Source: Pandoraea faecigallinarum
GTDB lineage: Bacteria > Pseudomonadota > Gammaproteobacteria > Burkholderiales > Burkholderiaceae
Direction of reading: 5' to 3'
Length of the DNA stretch: 64,000 nt
NCBI RefSeq assembly: GCF_001029105.3
Contig: NZ_CP011807.3
Span: forward strand, 2,170,001 to 2,234,000
How positions within the stretch are numbered: the first letter of the stretch is position 1; the number at the start of each line of letters is the position of its first letter. Under the pieces are notes generated by a model that saw only the letters and a program-made list of their open reading frames with translations, was not told the DNA's origin and did not search any database. This document shows positions 28,446-36,315 of the stretch, piece by piece. Made by a program: the position numbers and the translations under genes.

Positions 28446-28924
28446 TGCGTCAGGCCGGACCGAATCATTATTCGCCGATGACGCTGGCCGATCTCGACGA
28501 GGTCGTTGCGGTCGAAGTGCGGGCGTACCCGTTTCCGTGGACCCGCCAGAATTTCGCGGACTCGCTCGATGCCGGGCATCGCGGTGTTTGCCTGCGTGCC
28601 GTCGACGGCACATTACTGGGCTATTTCCTGCTGATGCCGGTCGTCGACGAGTCGCATCTGCTCAATGTCTGCGTCGCGCCCGAAATGCAGGGCAACGGCC
28701 TGGGTGTGCAGTTGCTGCAGGAAGTGGTGCGTGTCTCGCGTGAGCTGGGCATGGGCGGGGTGCTGCTCGAAGTGCGCCCGTCGAACATGCGCGCACTTCG
28801 CATTTATGAGCGTTTCGGCTTCGAGCAGATTGGCCGGCGCAAGGGATACTATCCGGCGAGCGGGCGTCGTGAAGACGCCATCGTGATGCGCCTGTCGTGG
28901 GAGACCGATCGTGCCGTGGCCTAA
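28445..28924 (+). CDS. rimI: Ribosomal protein S18 alanine N-acetyltransferase RimI
   Basis: A 159-residue GNAT acetyltransferase. Motif A is seen as LLNVCVAPEMQGNGLGVQLL (about 75-94, with the Q-x-x-G-x-G/A acetyl-CoA loop), and LLEVRPSNMRALRIYERFGF (about 108-127) matches the RimI pattern. RimI acetylates the N-terminal alanine of S18. It overlaps tsaB upstream and the GTG start of the uracil-DNA glycosylase downstream, so three genes are packed as one unit. Confidence 0.95.
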   Translation: MRQAGPNHYSPMTLADLDEVVAVEVRAYPFPWTRQNFADSLDAGHRGVCLRAVDGTLLGYFLLMPVVDESHLLNVCVAPEMQGNGLGVQLLQEVVRVSRELGMGGVLLEVRPSNMRALRIYERFGFEQIGRRKGYYPASGRREDAIVMRLSWETDRAVA

Positions 28925-29999
28925 AGCGATTCTGGAAGAGTTCGGGCTGTGGCCGGTGTGGATGTCGAACGCGGCCGTGGCGGATGCCGCAGCGTCTGCG
29001 GCGGCGTGCGCGGCGACTGCCGGCGAAAGTAACGTTGCGACGCTTGCCGACCCTGCCTGCGCGGCGGTCGCGCGGGGCGAGGACCTGCCGCCGTGGGATG
29101 TGCCGCCGGCGGTACCGGCGTCGCCCGCGAGCGCGTCGCGTCCTGCCGTTGCACGGCCTTCGGCGCTCGACGATGTGCAGGCGGCACCGACTGCACCGGT
29201 TCGGCGCGAAACGCCGCCGGCGCCCCAGCCGGTGGCGCGAGAGTCCGCTGGCCATCGCACGATCGACATGCCGCCCGAGGACGTGCCGATGTGGCTCGAC
29301 AGCGATGGCTACGGCGATGGCGATGCCGCCGCCGATGCCGCGCTCTGGTCGATCGTGCGCGAGGCGGGGGACGAAGCCCCGTCGCGGCCGGCGTTGCCGG
29401 GCGTCGAGACACTGGATTGGGACGCGCTGACCGAGCGCGTGGCCAATTGCCGGTTGTGCGGTCTGTGCGAAAAGCGTACGCAGACGGTCTTCGGCGTTGG
29501 GGATCGCGAGGCGGACTGGCTGCTCGTGGGCGAAGCCCCCGGGCAGCAGGAAGACTTGCAGGGCGAGCCGTTCGTGGGGCAGGCGGGCAAATTGCTCGAC
29601 AACATGCTGCGTGCCTCGGCGCTCACGCGTGGCGAGAACGTTTATATCGCCAACGTGCTGAAATGCCGCCCGCCGAACAATCGTGATCCGGAAGCCGATG
29701 AAGTGGCGAGCTGCGAGCCGTATCTGAAGCGCCAGGTCGCGTTGCTCAAACCGCGCGTGATTGTGGTGATGGGGCGCTTCGCGGCGCAGAGCATCCTTCG
29801 CACGCAGGCGAGCATCGCCAGTCTGCGTGGGCGCGTGCATGAGTATGAAGGGGTGCCGGTGATCGTGACGTACCATCCGGCGTATCTGTTGCGCAGTCTA
29901 CCCGACAAGGCCAAAGCCTGGACGGACTGGTGCCTGGCGCGGGCTACCTACGAGGCGGTGTGCGAAACGACTCCGGACAACAAGCCTACGGCGAACTGA
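28911..29999 (+). CDS. Family 4-like uracil-DNA glycosylase with long N-terminal extension
   Basis: A 362-residue protein. The catalytic domain (about 165-362) carries the first two iron-sulfur cysteines in [18 protein letters not shown] (about 178-195), [20 protein letters not shown] (about 207-226), then [23 protein letters not shown] with the other two cysteines, and [14 protein letters not shown] near the end. It removes uracil from deaminated DNA. The first about 150 residues are Ala/Pro-rich, of low complexity, apart from a short conserved-looking start [13 protein letters not shown] at 28911 keeps that start and overlaps rimI by 14 bases; an ATG at 28962 is the alternative. Confidence 0.93.
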   Translation: MPWPKAILEEFGLWPVWMSNAAVADAAASAAACAATAGESNVATLADPACAAVARGEDLPPWDVPPAVPASPASASRPAVARPSALDDVQAAPTAPVRRETPPAPQPVARESAGHRTIDMPPEDVPMWLDSDGYGDGDAAADAALWSIVREAGDEAPSRPALPGVETLDWDALTERVANCRLCGLCEKRTQTVFGVGDREADWLLVGEAPGQQEDLQGEPFVGQAGKLLDNMLRASALTRGENVYIANVLKCRPPNNRDPEADEVASCEPYLKRQVALLKPRVIVVMGRFAAQSILRTQASIASLRGRVHEYEGVPVIVTYHPAYLLRSLPDKAKAWTDWCLARATYEAVCETTPDNKPTAN

Positions 30000-31162
30000 T
30001 CGAAACGCTGCGCGAGGCGCCCGTGCGCGACCTCGCGTGGTTATTGTTGTCCGCCGACCTGCTCAGTGCTGCACGGTTTCCGGCCGCGTTGGCGCACTTC
30101 GACGGCGTGCAGGCCGCGGCCGACATCGCTGCCGTCTCCCCCCAGGGCCTGCCGCCCGCGCCGCTTCCCGGCGTCGCCGAACCCGTTTTCCATTCCCGTG
30201 TCCTGCATGACTGGCTGCTTGCCTGCGACGCCAACCCGGAACCGCTGCGCGAGATGCTTGCGCGCGGCGAAAGCCACCGGCTGGGTCGTTACGCCGAGCA
30301 GTTGCTGCATTTTGCGCTGCTGCACAGTCCCCGGTTCGATCTGATTGCGGCGGGTCTTCAGGTGCGTGATGTGCGACGGGGCAACATGACGCTGGGCGAG
30401 TGCGACTTCCTGCTGGAGCGCCGGGCGGACCGCCGGTTGCTGCATTGGGAACTGGCCGTGAAGCTGTACCTGTTCGTGCCGCCTGAGGTGCCATCGTCAC
30501 CCTCGTCAGTTCTCGACGAGCGAGCGATCCAGTTTCATTGGCTCGGCCCGAATCTGGCCGATAGCCTCGCGGACAAGGTGGCGAGACTGCTCGGGCATCA
30601 ATTGCGCCTGACGTCGCTCGACGCCGCACGTAGCGCACTGCCTGCGCCGGGGCCGTGGCTGCCGCAGGTCTATCTCAAGGGATGGTTGTTCCACCCGCTG
30701 GGGCAGCGTGGGACGTTGCCGCAGGTCGCGTCCGAAGCGCATGGTCGCGGCTGGTGGGCCACGCTTGACGAGTGGTGGGTGCATGCGCATTCCATGCTGC
30801 CGGGGCGGCAAACGTCGCAACGCCGTCAAACCGGGGCCTGGGCAATGCTGCCGCGATCGCGCTGGCTCGCGCCGGCGCGTGTCGATGCGTGCGCCGCGCT
30901 GTCGCTGGACGCCATGCGCGCGCATATCGAGGCCCATTGGCGTGAGCGCGGTGTTGCGGAGCCGCTGTTGATCGTCTCGCTGGCAAGACGCACGGACGAT
31001 GCCGCCGCAGGTGACTGGTTCGAATGTGAGCGGGGCTTCGTCGTCCCCGACTTCTGGGCGCCGCGCGCGCGGCACCGTATCGAGGAATTGCGCGAACGCG
31101 CCGACGCTGCCGCACGCCGCGCACTGGCGCAGACGGCCGACGACGGCGCGCCGTCGATCTGA
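29960..31162 (+). CDS. DUF1853 family protein
   Basis: About 400 residues, a soluble conserved hypothetical protein. Landmarks are RDLAWLLLSADLL near the start, RLGRYAEQLLHFALLHSPRF (about 101-120), ECDFLLERRADRRLLHWELAVKLYL (about 141-165) and a C-terminal acidic/aromatic stretch DWFECERGFVVPDFW. The middle with ECDFL and HWELAVKLYL looks like a PD-(D/E)XK-type core (D/E, then E-x-K), which fits the suspected nuclease relationship of DUF1853; that is inference. GTG at 29960 is chosen, overlapping the glycosylase gene by 40 bases; GTG at 29930 is possible. Coupling to a DNA repair gene agrees with a nucleic acid role. Confidence 0.8.
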   Translation: MRNDSGQQAYGELIETLREAPVRDLAWLLLSADLLSAARFPAALAHFDGVQAAADIAAVSPQGLPPAPLPGVAEPVFHSRVLHDWLLACDANPEPLREMLARGESHRLGRYAEQLLHFALLHSPRFDLIAAGLQVRDVRRGNMTLGECDFLLERRADRRLLHWELAVKLYLFVPPEVPSSPSSVLDERAIQFHWLGPNLADSLADKVARLLGHQLRLTSLDAARSALPAPGPWLPQVYLKGWLFHPLGQRGTLPQVASEAHGRGWWATLDEWWVHAHSMLPGRQTSQRRQTGAWAMLPRSRWLAPARVDACAALSLDAMRAHIEAHWRERGVAEPLLIVSLARRTDDAAAGDWFECERGFVVPDFWAPRARHRIEELRERADAAARRALAQTADDGAPSI

Positions 31163-31201
31163 CGCATGCGCTGAGGAAAGCCGGGGGCGTGAGTCCGATG
31201 C

Positions 31202-31213
31202 GGGGGGGGGGGG
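31202..31213. repeat. Homopolymer of twelve G between DUF1853 and thiD
   Basis: A run of 12 G starts 39 bases after the DUF1853 stop and lies 28 bases before the 3' end of convergent thiD. It is non-coding. Such tracts slip in replication and are also prone to sequencing length errors. Confidence 0.9.
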
Positions 31214-31240
31214 CTGTGCGGGCGCGCCGCCCGGGGTGTC

Positions 31241-32080
31241 TTAGCTCTTCGGCCAGACCGCGTGGAAGTGATGGACGGGGCCGATGCCTTTGCCGATGCT
31301 CAGTTCGTCGCTGGCGGCGAGAGCGCCGTTCAGGTAAGCCTTGGCGTCGCGCACCGTATCCGGCCAGTCGTGGCGACGCGGACGAAGGGCCGCGAGCGCA
31401 GCCGACAGCGTGCAGCCCGTGCCGTGCGTATTGTGGGCGGCGATGCGTGGGGCGTTGAAGCGCTCGACGCCTGCCGCGCTCACCAGCCAGTCGGGGCTCA
31501 GATCACCCGCCAGGTGTCCGCCCTTGACCAGTACGTTACGCGCGCCGAGCGCACGCAGTGCCTGCGCCTGACGCTCCATTTCACGCTCGTCCGTCGCCGG
31601 GGCCACGCCCAGCAGTGCCGCGGCTTCCGGCAAGTTCGGTGTGATCAGATCGGCCAGCGGCAGCAGTTCGTCGCGCAGGGCGGCGACGGCGTCCGGTTGC
31701 AGCAGCGCGTGACCGCTCTTCGAAATCATCACCGTGTCGAGCACGACGAAACGCGGTTTGTACTGGCGCAGTCCGGCGGCCACTGCCCGCACGACGTCGG
31801 CGTTGGCGAGCATGCCGAGCTTGACCGCATCGACGTCGAGGTCCTGAAAGACGGCGTCCATTTGTGCCGTGACGAAACTCGCCGGCGGCGTGTGGATGCC
31901 CGTCACGCCTTGCGTGTTTTGCGCCGTGAGCGCCGTAATCACGCTGGCGCCGTAGGCACCGAGCGCGCTGAACGCCTTGAGGTCGGCCTGAATGCCGGCG
32001 CCACCGCTGGAATCGGAGCCGGCGATGGTCAGCGCAATGGGAACGGACGACTGGCGAGAGGACGACGGAAGCGAATTCAT
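31241..32080 (-). CDS. thiD: Hydroxymethylpyrimidine/phosphomethylpyrimidine kinase
   Basis: A 279-residue ribokinase-fold enzyme that phosphorylates HMP to HMP-P and HMP-PP in thiamine synthesis. It shows ALTIAGSDSSGGAGIQADLK near the start, VITALTAQNTQGV, the substrate/metal stretch DTVMISKSGHALL, ITPNLPEAAALLG, VLVKGGHL and the anion hole/catalytic base motif NTHGTGCTLSAALAA. The frame is open to 32101, but MNSLPSSS at 32080 leaves a 1-base gap from the lplT stop and is preferred. No thiamine riboswitch was seen. It is co-directional with lplT just upstream. Confidence 0.96.
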   Translation of the reverse strand: MNSLPSSSRQSSVPIALTIAGSDSSGGAGIQADLKAFSALGAYGASVITALTAQNTQGVTGIHTPPASFVTAQMDAVFQDLDVDAVKLGMLANADVVRAVAAGLRQYKPRFVVLDTVMISKSGHALLQPDAVAALRDELLPLADLITPNLPEAAALLGVAPATDEREMERQAQALRALGARNVLVKGGHLAGDLSPDWLVSAAGVERFNAPRIAAHNTHGTGCTLSAALAALRPRRHDWPDTVRDAKAYLNGALAASDELSIGKGIGPVHHFHAVWPKS

Positions 32081-32081
32081 A

Positions 32082-33374
32082 TCAATGCTTGACTTCACCA
32101 ATGAGCGCGACCGAATCGAATTCTCGCTGATTGGCCTGGTGACGCTTCATGACGAGCCACATCGTGCCCGAGACGAAAACACCGAACAGAATGATGACCA
32201 CGCCGACGGGCACGTTGAACCAGATCAGCAGTGCGTACAGGCACAGCATGATCAGCACCGACAGATTCTCGTTGAAGTTCTGTACGGCGATGGAGTGGCC
32301 CGCAGAGAGCAGCACGTGACCGCGATGCTGGAGCAGCGCGTTCATCGGGACCACGAAGAAACCCGCGAGCGCGCCGACGATAATGAGGAAGATGTACGAG
32401 ACGATCAGATACAGCGGGACTTTCCACTCGGTGCCCCACGGCAGCAGATCTTTCGAGAAAAAGGCCATTGCCATCACGGCGATGCCCATGGCAATGCCCA
32501 CGGGCAGCACGGACAGCGAACGCTTGAGCGGAATGCGCGAGGCGGCGACGATAGCGCCGATGGCCACGCCCACGGCCGACACGGCTTGCAGGATCGCGCC
32601 TTCGGAGAGCGTCATGCCGAGCGCCTTTTCGGCCCAGCGCAGCACGATGAATTGCAGCGTGGCGCCTGCCCCCCAGAACAGCGTGGTGACGGCCAGTGAG
32701 ATCTGGCCGAGCTTGTCGCGCCACAGCGTGACGAAGCAATCGGCGAAATCCGAAAGGAGTTTGATCGGATTGCGCTCCTGACGCGCGTAGCGCGCGCCGG
32801 TATCCGGAATGCGCAGATTGAACAGCGCCGCGACCACGTAAATTCCCATGATGACGATCATCGCGGCCATCGCCGGCGAGTTGATCACGTCAGGCGTATG
32901 GAGCAGCACCCACTGGGAGATATGCGGACTGATCAGCGCACCCCCGAGCACGGTGCCCAGAATGATCGAGCTGACGGTAAGTCCTTCGATCCAGCCGTTT
33001 GCGGCAACGAGTCGTTCGGCCGGCAGCAGTTCGGTGAGGATTCCGTACTTCGCGGGCGAGTAGGCGGCCGCGCCGAACCCCACTACGCCATAGGCAACAA
33101 GCGGATGCGAGCCGAACAACATCATCAGGCACCCGGCGACCTTGATCGAGTTGCTGATGAACATTACCTTGCCCTTGGGCATGGAGTCGGCAAATGCCCC
33201 GACATAGGCGGCGAGAATGACGTACGAGAGAACGAAGAAGAGTTTGAGCAGCGGTGTCATCCACTGCGGGGAATGCAGATCTTTCAGGAGTGCGATTGCG
33301 GCAATCAGCAATGCATTGTCGGCCAGCGACGAAAAAAACTGCGCGGCCATGATGGTATAAAAGCCTTTCTTCAT
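32082..33374 (-). CDS. lplT: Lysophospholipid transporter LplT (MFS)
   Basis: A 430-residue 12-helix major facilitator protein. The N-terminus MKKGFYTIMAAQFFSSLADNALLIAAIALL and VGAFADSMPKGKVMFISN (about 59-76) match LplT, which flips lysophosphatidylethanolamine and lysophosphatidylglycerol inward across the inner membrane for reacylation. In E. coli the partner acyltransferase gene aas follows; here thiD follows and no aas is in the window. It is divergent from alr through a spacer crowded with inverted repeats. Confidence 0.94.
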   Translation of the reverse strand: MKKGFYTIMAAQFFSSLADNALLIAAIALLKDLHSPQWMTPLLKLFFVLSYVILAAYVGAFADSMPKGKVMFISNSIKVAGCLMMLFGSHPLVAYGVVGFGAAAYSPAKYGILTELLPAERLVAANGWIEGLTVSSIILGTVLGGALISPHISQWVLLHTPDVINSPAMAAMIVIMGIYVVAALFNLRIPDTGARYARQERNPIKLLSDFADCFVTLWRDKLGQISLAVTTLFWGAGATLQFIVLRWAEKALGMTLSEGAILQAVSAVGVAIGAIVAASRIPLKRSLSVLPVGIAMGIAVMAMAFFSKDLLPWGTEWKVPLYLIVSYIFLIIVGALAGFFVVPMNALLQHRGHVLLSAGHSIAVQNFNENLSVLIMLCLYALLIWFNVPVGVVIILFGVFVSGTMWLVMKRHQANQREFDSVALIGEVKH

Positions 33375-33711
33375 CGGTACTTGAGTCGATCCCGTGCGGC
33401 GTAAAACTTGCGTGTCTCGGTTGTCGGAATCCGCGGTATCCCCCAGGGATACCCAAACGGGAAGAAACCGGGCTTAAACACAGGGGTATCTGCGCTCATC
33501 GGCCATGCAAATGTCGCTATTGAACCGTATGTACGGTTTTGAAGCCCCCGTGTCGGGCGCCCGGTCGCCCTCGGTCTGAGACCGATATTGTTATCGGGAT
33601 AAAGATTTCGGCAAAACAAGTTGTGCGCACGGCTTTATAACACGAAAATATGCCGATGCGTTATGCCGCCGGCCTGTGCTGGCGAGCTTCTCCTCAGCTT
33701 CGATTCCTGCC
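33375..33711. promoter_or_regulatory. Divergent lplT-alr region with four perfect inverted repeats
   Basis: In 337 bases without a gene there are: GGTATCCC-CCA-GGGATACC (33435-33453), AACCGTA-TG-TACGGTT (33523-33538), the odd palindrome CGGTCTGAGACCG (33572-33584) and CCGATA-TTGT-TATCGG (33582-33597, overlapping the previous one). None has a T-run, so they look more like operators than terminators. I found no confident -35/-10 pair for either gene. Confidence 0.6.
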
Positions 33712-34782
33712 ATGCCTCGTCCAATCAAAGTTTCGATTCATACCGCAGCACTCGCCCACAATCTCGACGTCGCCCGCCGCCACGCACCCAACTCCAAGGT
33801 ATGGGCCGTGGTCAAGGCCAATGCTTATGGGCATGGTATCGAGAACGCTTATCCCGGATTGCGCGACGCCGACGGATTCGGCCTGCTCGACCTCGACGAA
33901 GCCGTGCGGCTGCGCGAGCTGGGCTGGGCCGGCCCCATCCTGTTGCTCGAAGGGTTCTTCAAGCCGGAAGACCTCGCGATCGTCGACAAGTACGGCCTGA
34001 CGACCACCGTTCACTGCGACGAGCAACTGCGCATGCTGGAGACCGCACGTCTTACCAAGCCCCTGAACATCCAGCTCAAGATGAATTCGGGCATGAACCG
34101 CCTCGGTTTTGCGCCTGATCGTTTTCGCGCCGCCTGGGAACGCGCCCGCGCGATTCCCGGCGTCAGTCAGATCGTGCTGATGACACACTTTTCCGACGCC
34201 GACGGCGAGCGCGGCATTGCCTATCAAATGGAAGCCTTCGAGCGTGGCGCCCGCGACGTGCCCGGCGAGCGCAGCCTGTCCAATTCCGCGGCGACGTTGT
34301 TCCACCCGAATGCGCATGGTGCGTGGGTGCGCCCCGGGATCATGCTCTATGGTTCGTCGCCGAAGGGGCTCGAAGTGACGGCGGACGAACTCGACTTGCA
34401 GCCGACAATGACGCTCGAAGCGGAGTTGATCGGTATTCAGGAGGTGCCCGCTGGTGGATCCGTCGGCTACGGCAGCGTATTCAAGGCGGATGCGCCGATG
34501 CGCGTGGGCACCGTCGCCTGCGGCTATGCCGATGGCTATCCGCGTGTGGCGCCCACGGGCACGCCGATTCTGGTCGACGGGGTGCGTACGCGCACCATTG
34601 GCCGCGTCTCGATGGACATGCTCTCGGTCGATCTCACCCCAGTGCCTCAAGCGCGCGTCGGTGCACCGGTCACGCTGTGGGGCCGGGGGCTTTGCATCGA
34701 CGAGGTGGCGGCAGCGGCCGGGACGCTCGGTTATGAATTGATGTGTGCCGTGGCGCGTCGCGTGCCGTTTCACGCCTTCTGA
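33712..34782 (+). CDS. alr: Alanine racemase
   Basis: A 356-residue fold-type III PLP enzyme making D-alanine for peptidoglycan. It starts [18 protein letters not shown]; the PLP lysine is in [13 protein letters not shown] (about residue 36), the second catalytic base tyrosine in [18 protein letters not shown] (about 252), and [13 protein letters not shown] (about 298-310) holds substrate-binding residues. The ATG at 33712 is chosen on family length; no clear Shine-Dalgarno precedes it. radA follows after 22 bases, an arrangement common in Burkholderiales. Confidence 0.97.
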   Translation: MPRPIKVSIHTAALAHNLDVARRHAPNSKVWAVVKANAYGHGIENAYPGLRDADGFGLLDLDEAVRLRELGWAGPILLLEGFFKPEDLAIVDKYGLTTTVHCDEQLRMLETARLTKPLNIQLKMNSGMNRLGFAPDRFRAAWERARAIPGVSQIVLMTHFSDADGERGIAYQMEAFERGARDVPGERSLSNSAATLFHPNAHGAWVRPGIMLYGSSPKGLEVTADELDLQPTMTLEAELIGIQEVPAGGSVGYGSVFKADAPMRVGTVACGYADGYPRVAPTGTPILVDGVRTRTIGRVSMDMLSVDLTPVPQARVGAPVTLWGRGLCIDEVAAAAGTLGYELMCAVARRVPFHAF

Positions 34783-34804
34783 GCGTTACGACAGGACATG
34801 CTGC

Positions 34805-36178
34805 ATGGCTAAAGCCAAAACCGTCTACATCTGTACCGAGTGCGGCGGCCAGACGCCCAAATGGGCGGGCCAATGCCCAAGTTGCAACGGCTGGAATACG
34901 CTCGTCGAATCCGTGGCGGAAACGTCCGCCGGACACCGCTATCAGGCGCTCGCCAAGAGCACGCCGGTGCGCAAGCTGGCGGACATCGAAGCATCCGACG
35001 TGCCACGGTTTTCGAGCGGTGTGAGCGAATTCGACCGCGTCCTGGGCGGTGGCCTCGTGGCGGGCGGTGTGGTGCTCATCGGCGGCGATCCCGGCATCGG
35101 CAAATCGACGCTTCTGCTTCAGTCGCTCGCCCATCTGGCGCGCGAGCGGCGCGCGCTGTATGTCAGCGGTGAAGAGTCCGGAGCGCAGATCGCGTTACGC
35201 GCGCAGCGGCTCGGTCTTGGCGCGGCGGGCGAGGGTGGGGGTGAACTGGATCTGCTGGCCGAAATCCAGCTCGAAAAGATCCTGGGCGCCATTGAATCGG
35301 AAAAGCCTGACGTCGTTGTCATCGACTCGATTCAGACGATCTATTCCGAGGCGTTGACGTCGGCACCCGGCTCCGTGGCGCAGGTGCGTGAGTGTGCCGC
35401 GCAACTGACGCGCACCGCCAAGCAAAGCGGCGTGACCGTCATCATGGTCGGTCACGTGACGAAGGAAGGCAGCCTCGCGGGGCCGCGCGTGCTCGAACAC
35501 ATTGTGGACACGGTGTTGTACTTCGAAGGCGATACGCATTCGTCGTATCGCCTCGTGCGCGCGTTCAAGAACCGTTTCGGTGCCGTGAACGAGCTTGGCG
35601 TGTTCGCGATGACCGAGAAGGGGCTGCGCGGTGTCGCCAATCCGTCCGCCTTGTTCCTGTCGCAGCACGAGCAAAGCGTGCCCGGGTCCTGTGTGCTGGT
35701 GACGCAGGAGGGCACACGCCCGTTGCTCGTGGAGGTGCAGGCGCTGGTCGATACGGCGCAGGTGCCGAATCCGAGGCGTCTTGCCGTGGGGTTGGAGCAG
35801 AACCGGCTGGCGATGTTGCTCGCGGTGATGCACCGGCACGCAGGTATCGCCTGCTTCGATCAGGACGTGTTTCTGAATGCGGTTGGCGGTGTGAAGATCA
35901 CGGAACCGGCAGCGGATCTGGCGGTATTGCTCGCAATCCATTCGTCGCTGCGCAACAAGCCGCTGCCGCGCGGGATCGTGGCGTTTGGCGAAGTCGGGCT
36001 GGCGGGTGAAATCCGGCCGAGTCCGCGCGGACAGGATCGTCTCAAGGAGGCGGCCAAGCTCGGTTTCTCGATGGCGATCATCCCCAAGGCCAATGCGCCA
36101 AAGCAGCCGATCGACGGTCTTGAAGTCCACGCTGTCGACCGCCTCGAACAAGCGATTTCGGTGGTGGCCGGGCTGTAG
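34805..36178 (+). CDS. radA: DNA repair protein RadA
   Basis: A 457-residue RadA (Sms). A C4 zinc finger (CTECGGQTPKWAGQCPSC, about 10-27) leads to a RecA-like ATPase with GGDPGIGKST (about 95-104), VVVIDSIQTIYSE Walker B region and the RadA-specific KNRFGAVNELGVF (about 255-267). The C-terminal Lon-like domain (about 285-457) ends with VHAVDRLEQAISVV. RadA drives branch migration of recombination intermediates. The ATG at 34805 starts directly at the family N-terminus. It is the second gene after alr, and a terminator follows. Confidence 0.97.
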   Translation: MAKAKTVYICTECGGQTPKWAGQCPSCNGWNTLVESVAETSAGHRYQALAKSTPVRKLADIEASDVPRFSSGVSEFDRVLGGGLVAGGVVLIGGDPGIGKSTLLLQSLAHLARERRALYVSGEESGAQIALRAQRLGLGAAGEGGGELDLLAEIQLEKILGAIESEKPDVVVIDSIQTIYSEALTSAPGSVAQVRECAAQLTRTAKQSGVTVIMVGHVTKEGSLAGPRVLEHIVDTVLYFEGDTHSSYRLVRAFKNRFGAVNELGVFAMTEKGLRGVANPSALFLSQHEQSVPGSCVLVTQEGTRPLLVEVQALVDTAQVPNPRRLAVGLEQNRLAMLLAVMHRHAGIACFDQDVFLNAVGGVKITEPAADLAVLLAIHSSLRNKPLPRGIVAFGEVGLAGEIRPSPRGQDRLKEAAKLGFSMAIIPKANAPKQPIDGLEVHAVDRLEQAISVVAGL

Positions 36179-36224
36179 TCGATGGCTGCGGTTTAGGCGA
36201 CGCCATATCGCGACATGCGGATAG

Positions 36225-36257
36225 CAAAAAGCCCGGTCCGCATGGCCGGGCTTTTTG
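36225..36257. terminator. Bidirectional terminator between radA and the ABC-F gene
   Basis: CAAAAAGCCCGG (36225-36236) and CCGGGCTTTTTG (36246-36257) pair perfectly, with a T-tract on each strand, between convergent genes. Confidence 0.94.
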
Positions 36258-36315
36258 TTGCCTGATGCAAGGACTCAAGCTCGAAAGGACTCAAGGGCGC
36301 AAGGCAGTCACCGTC

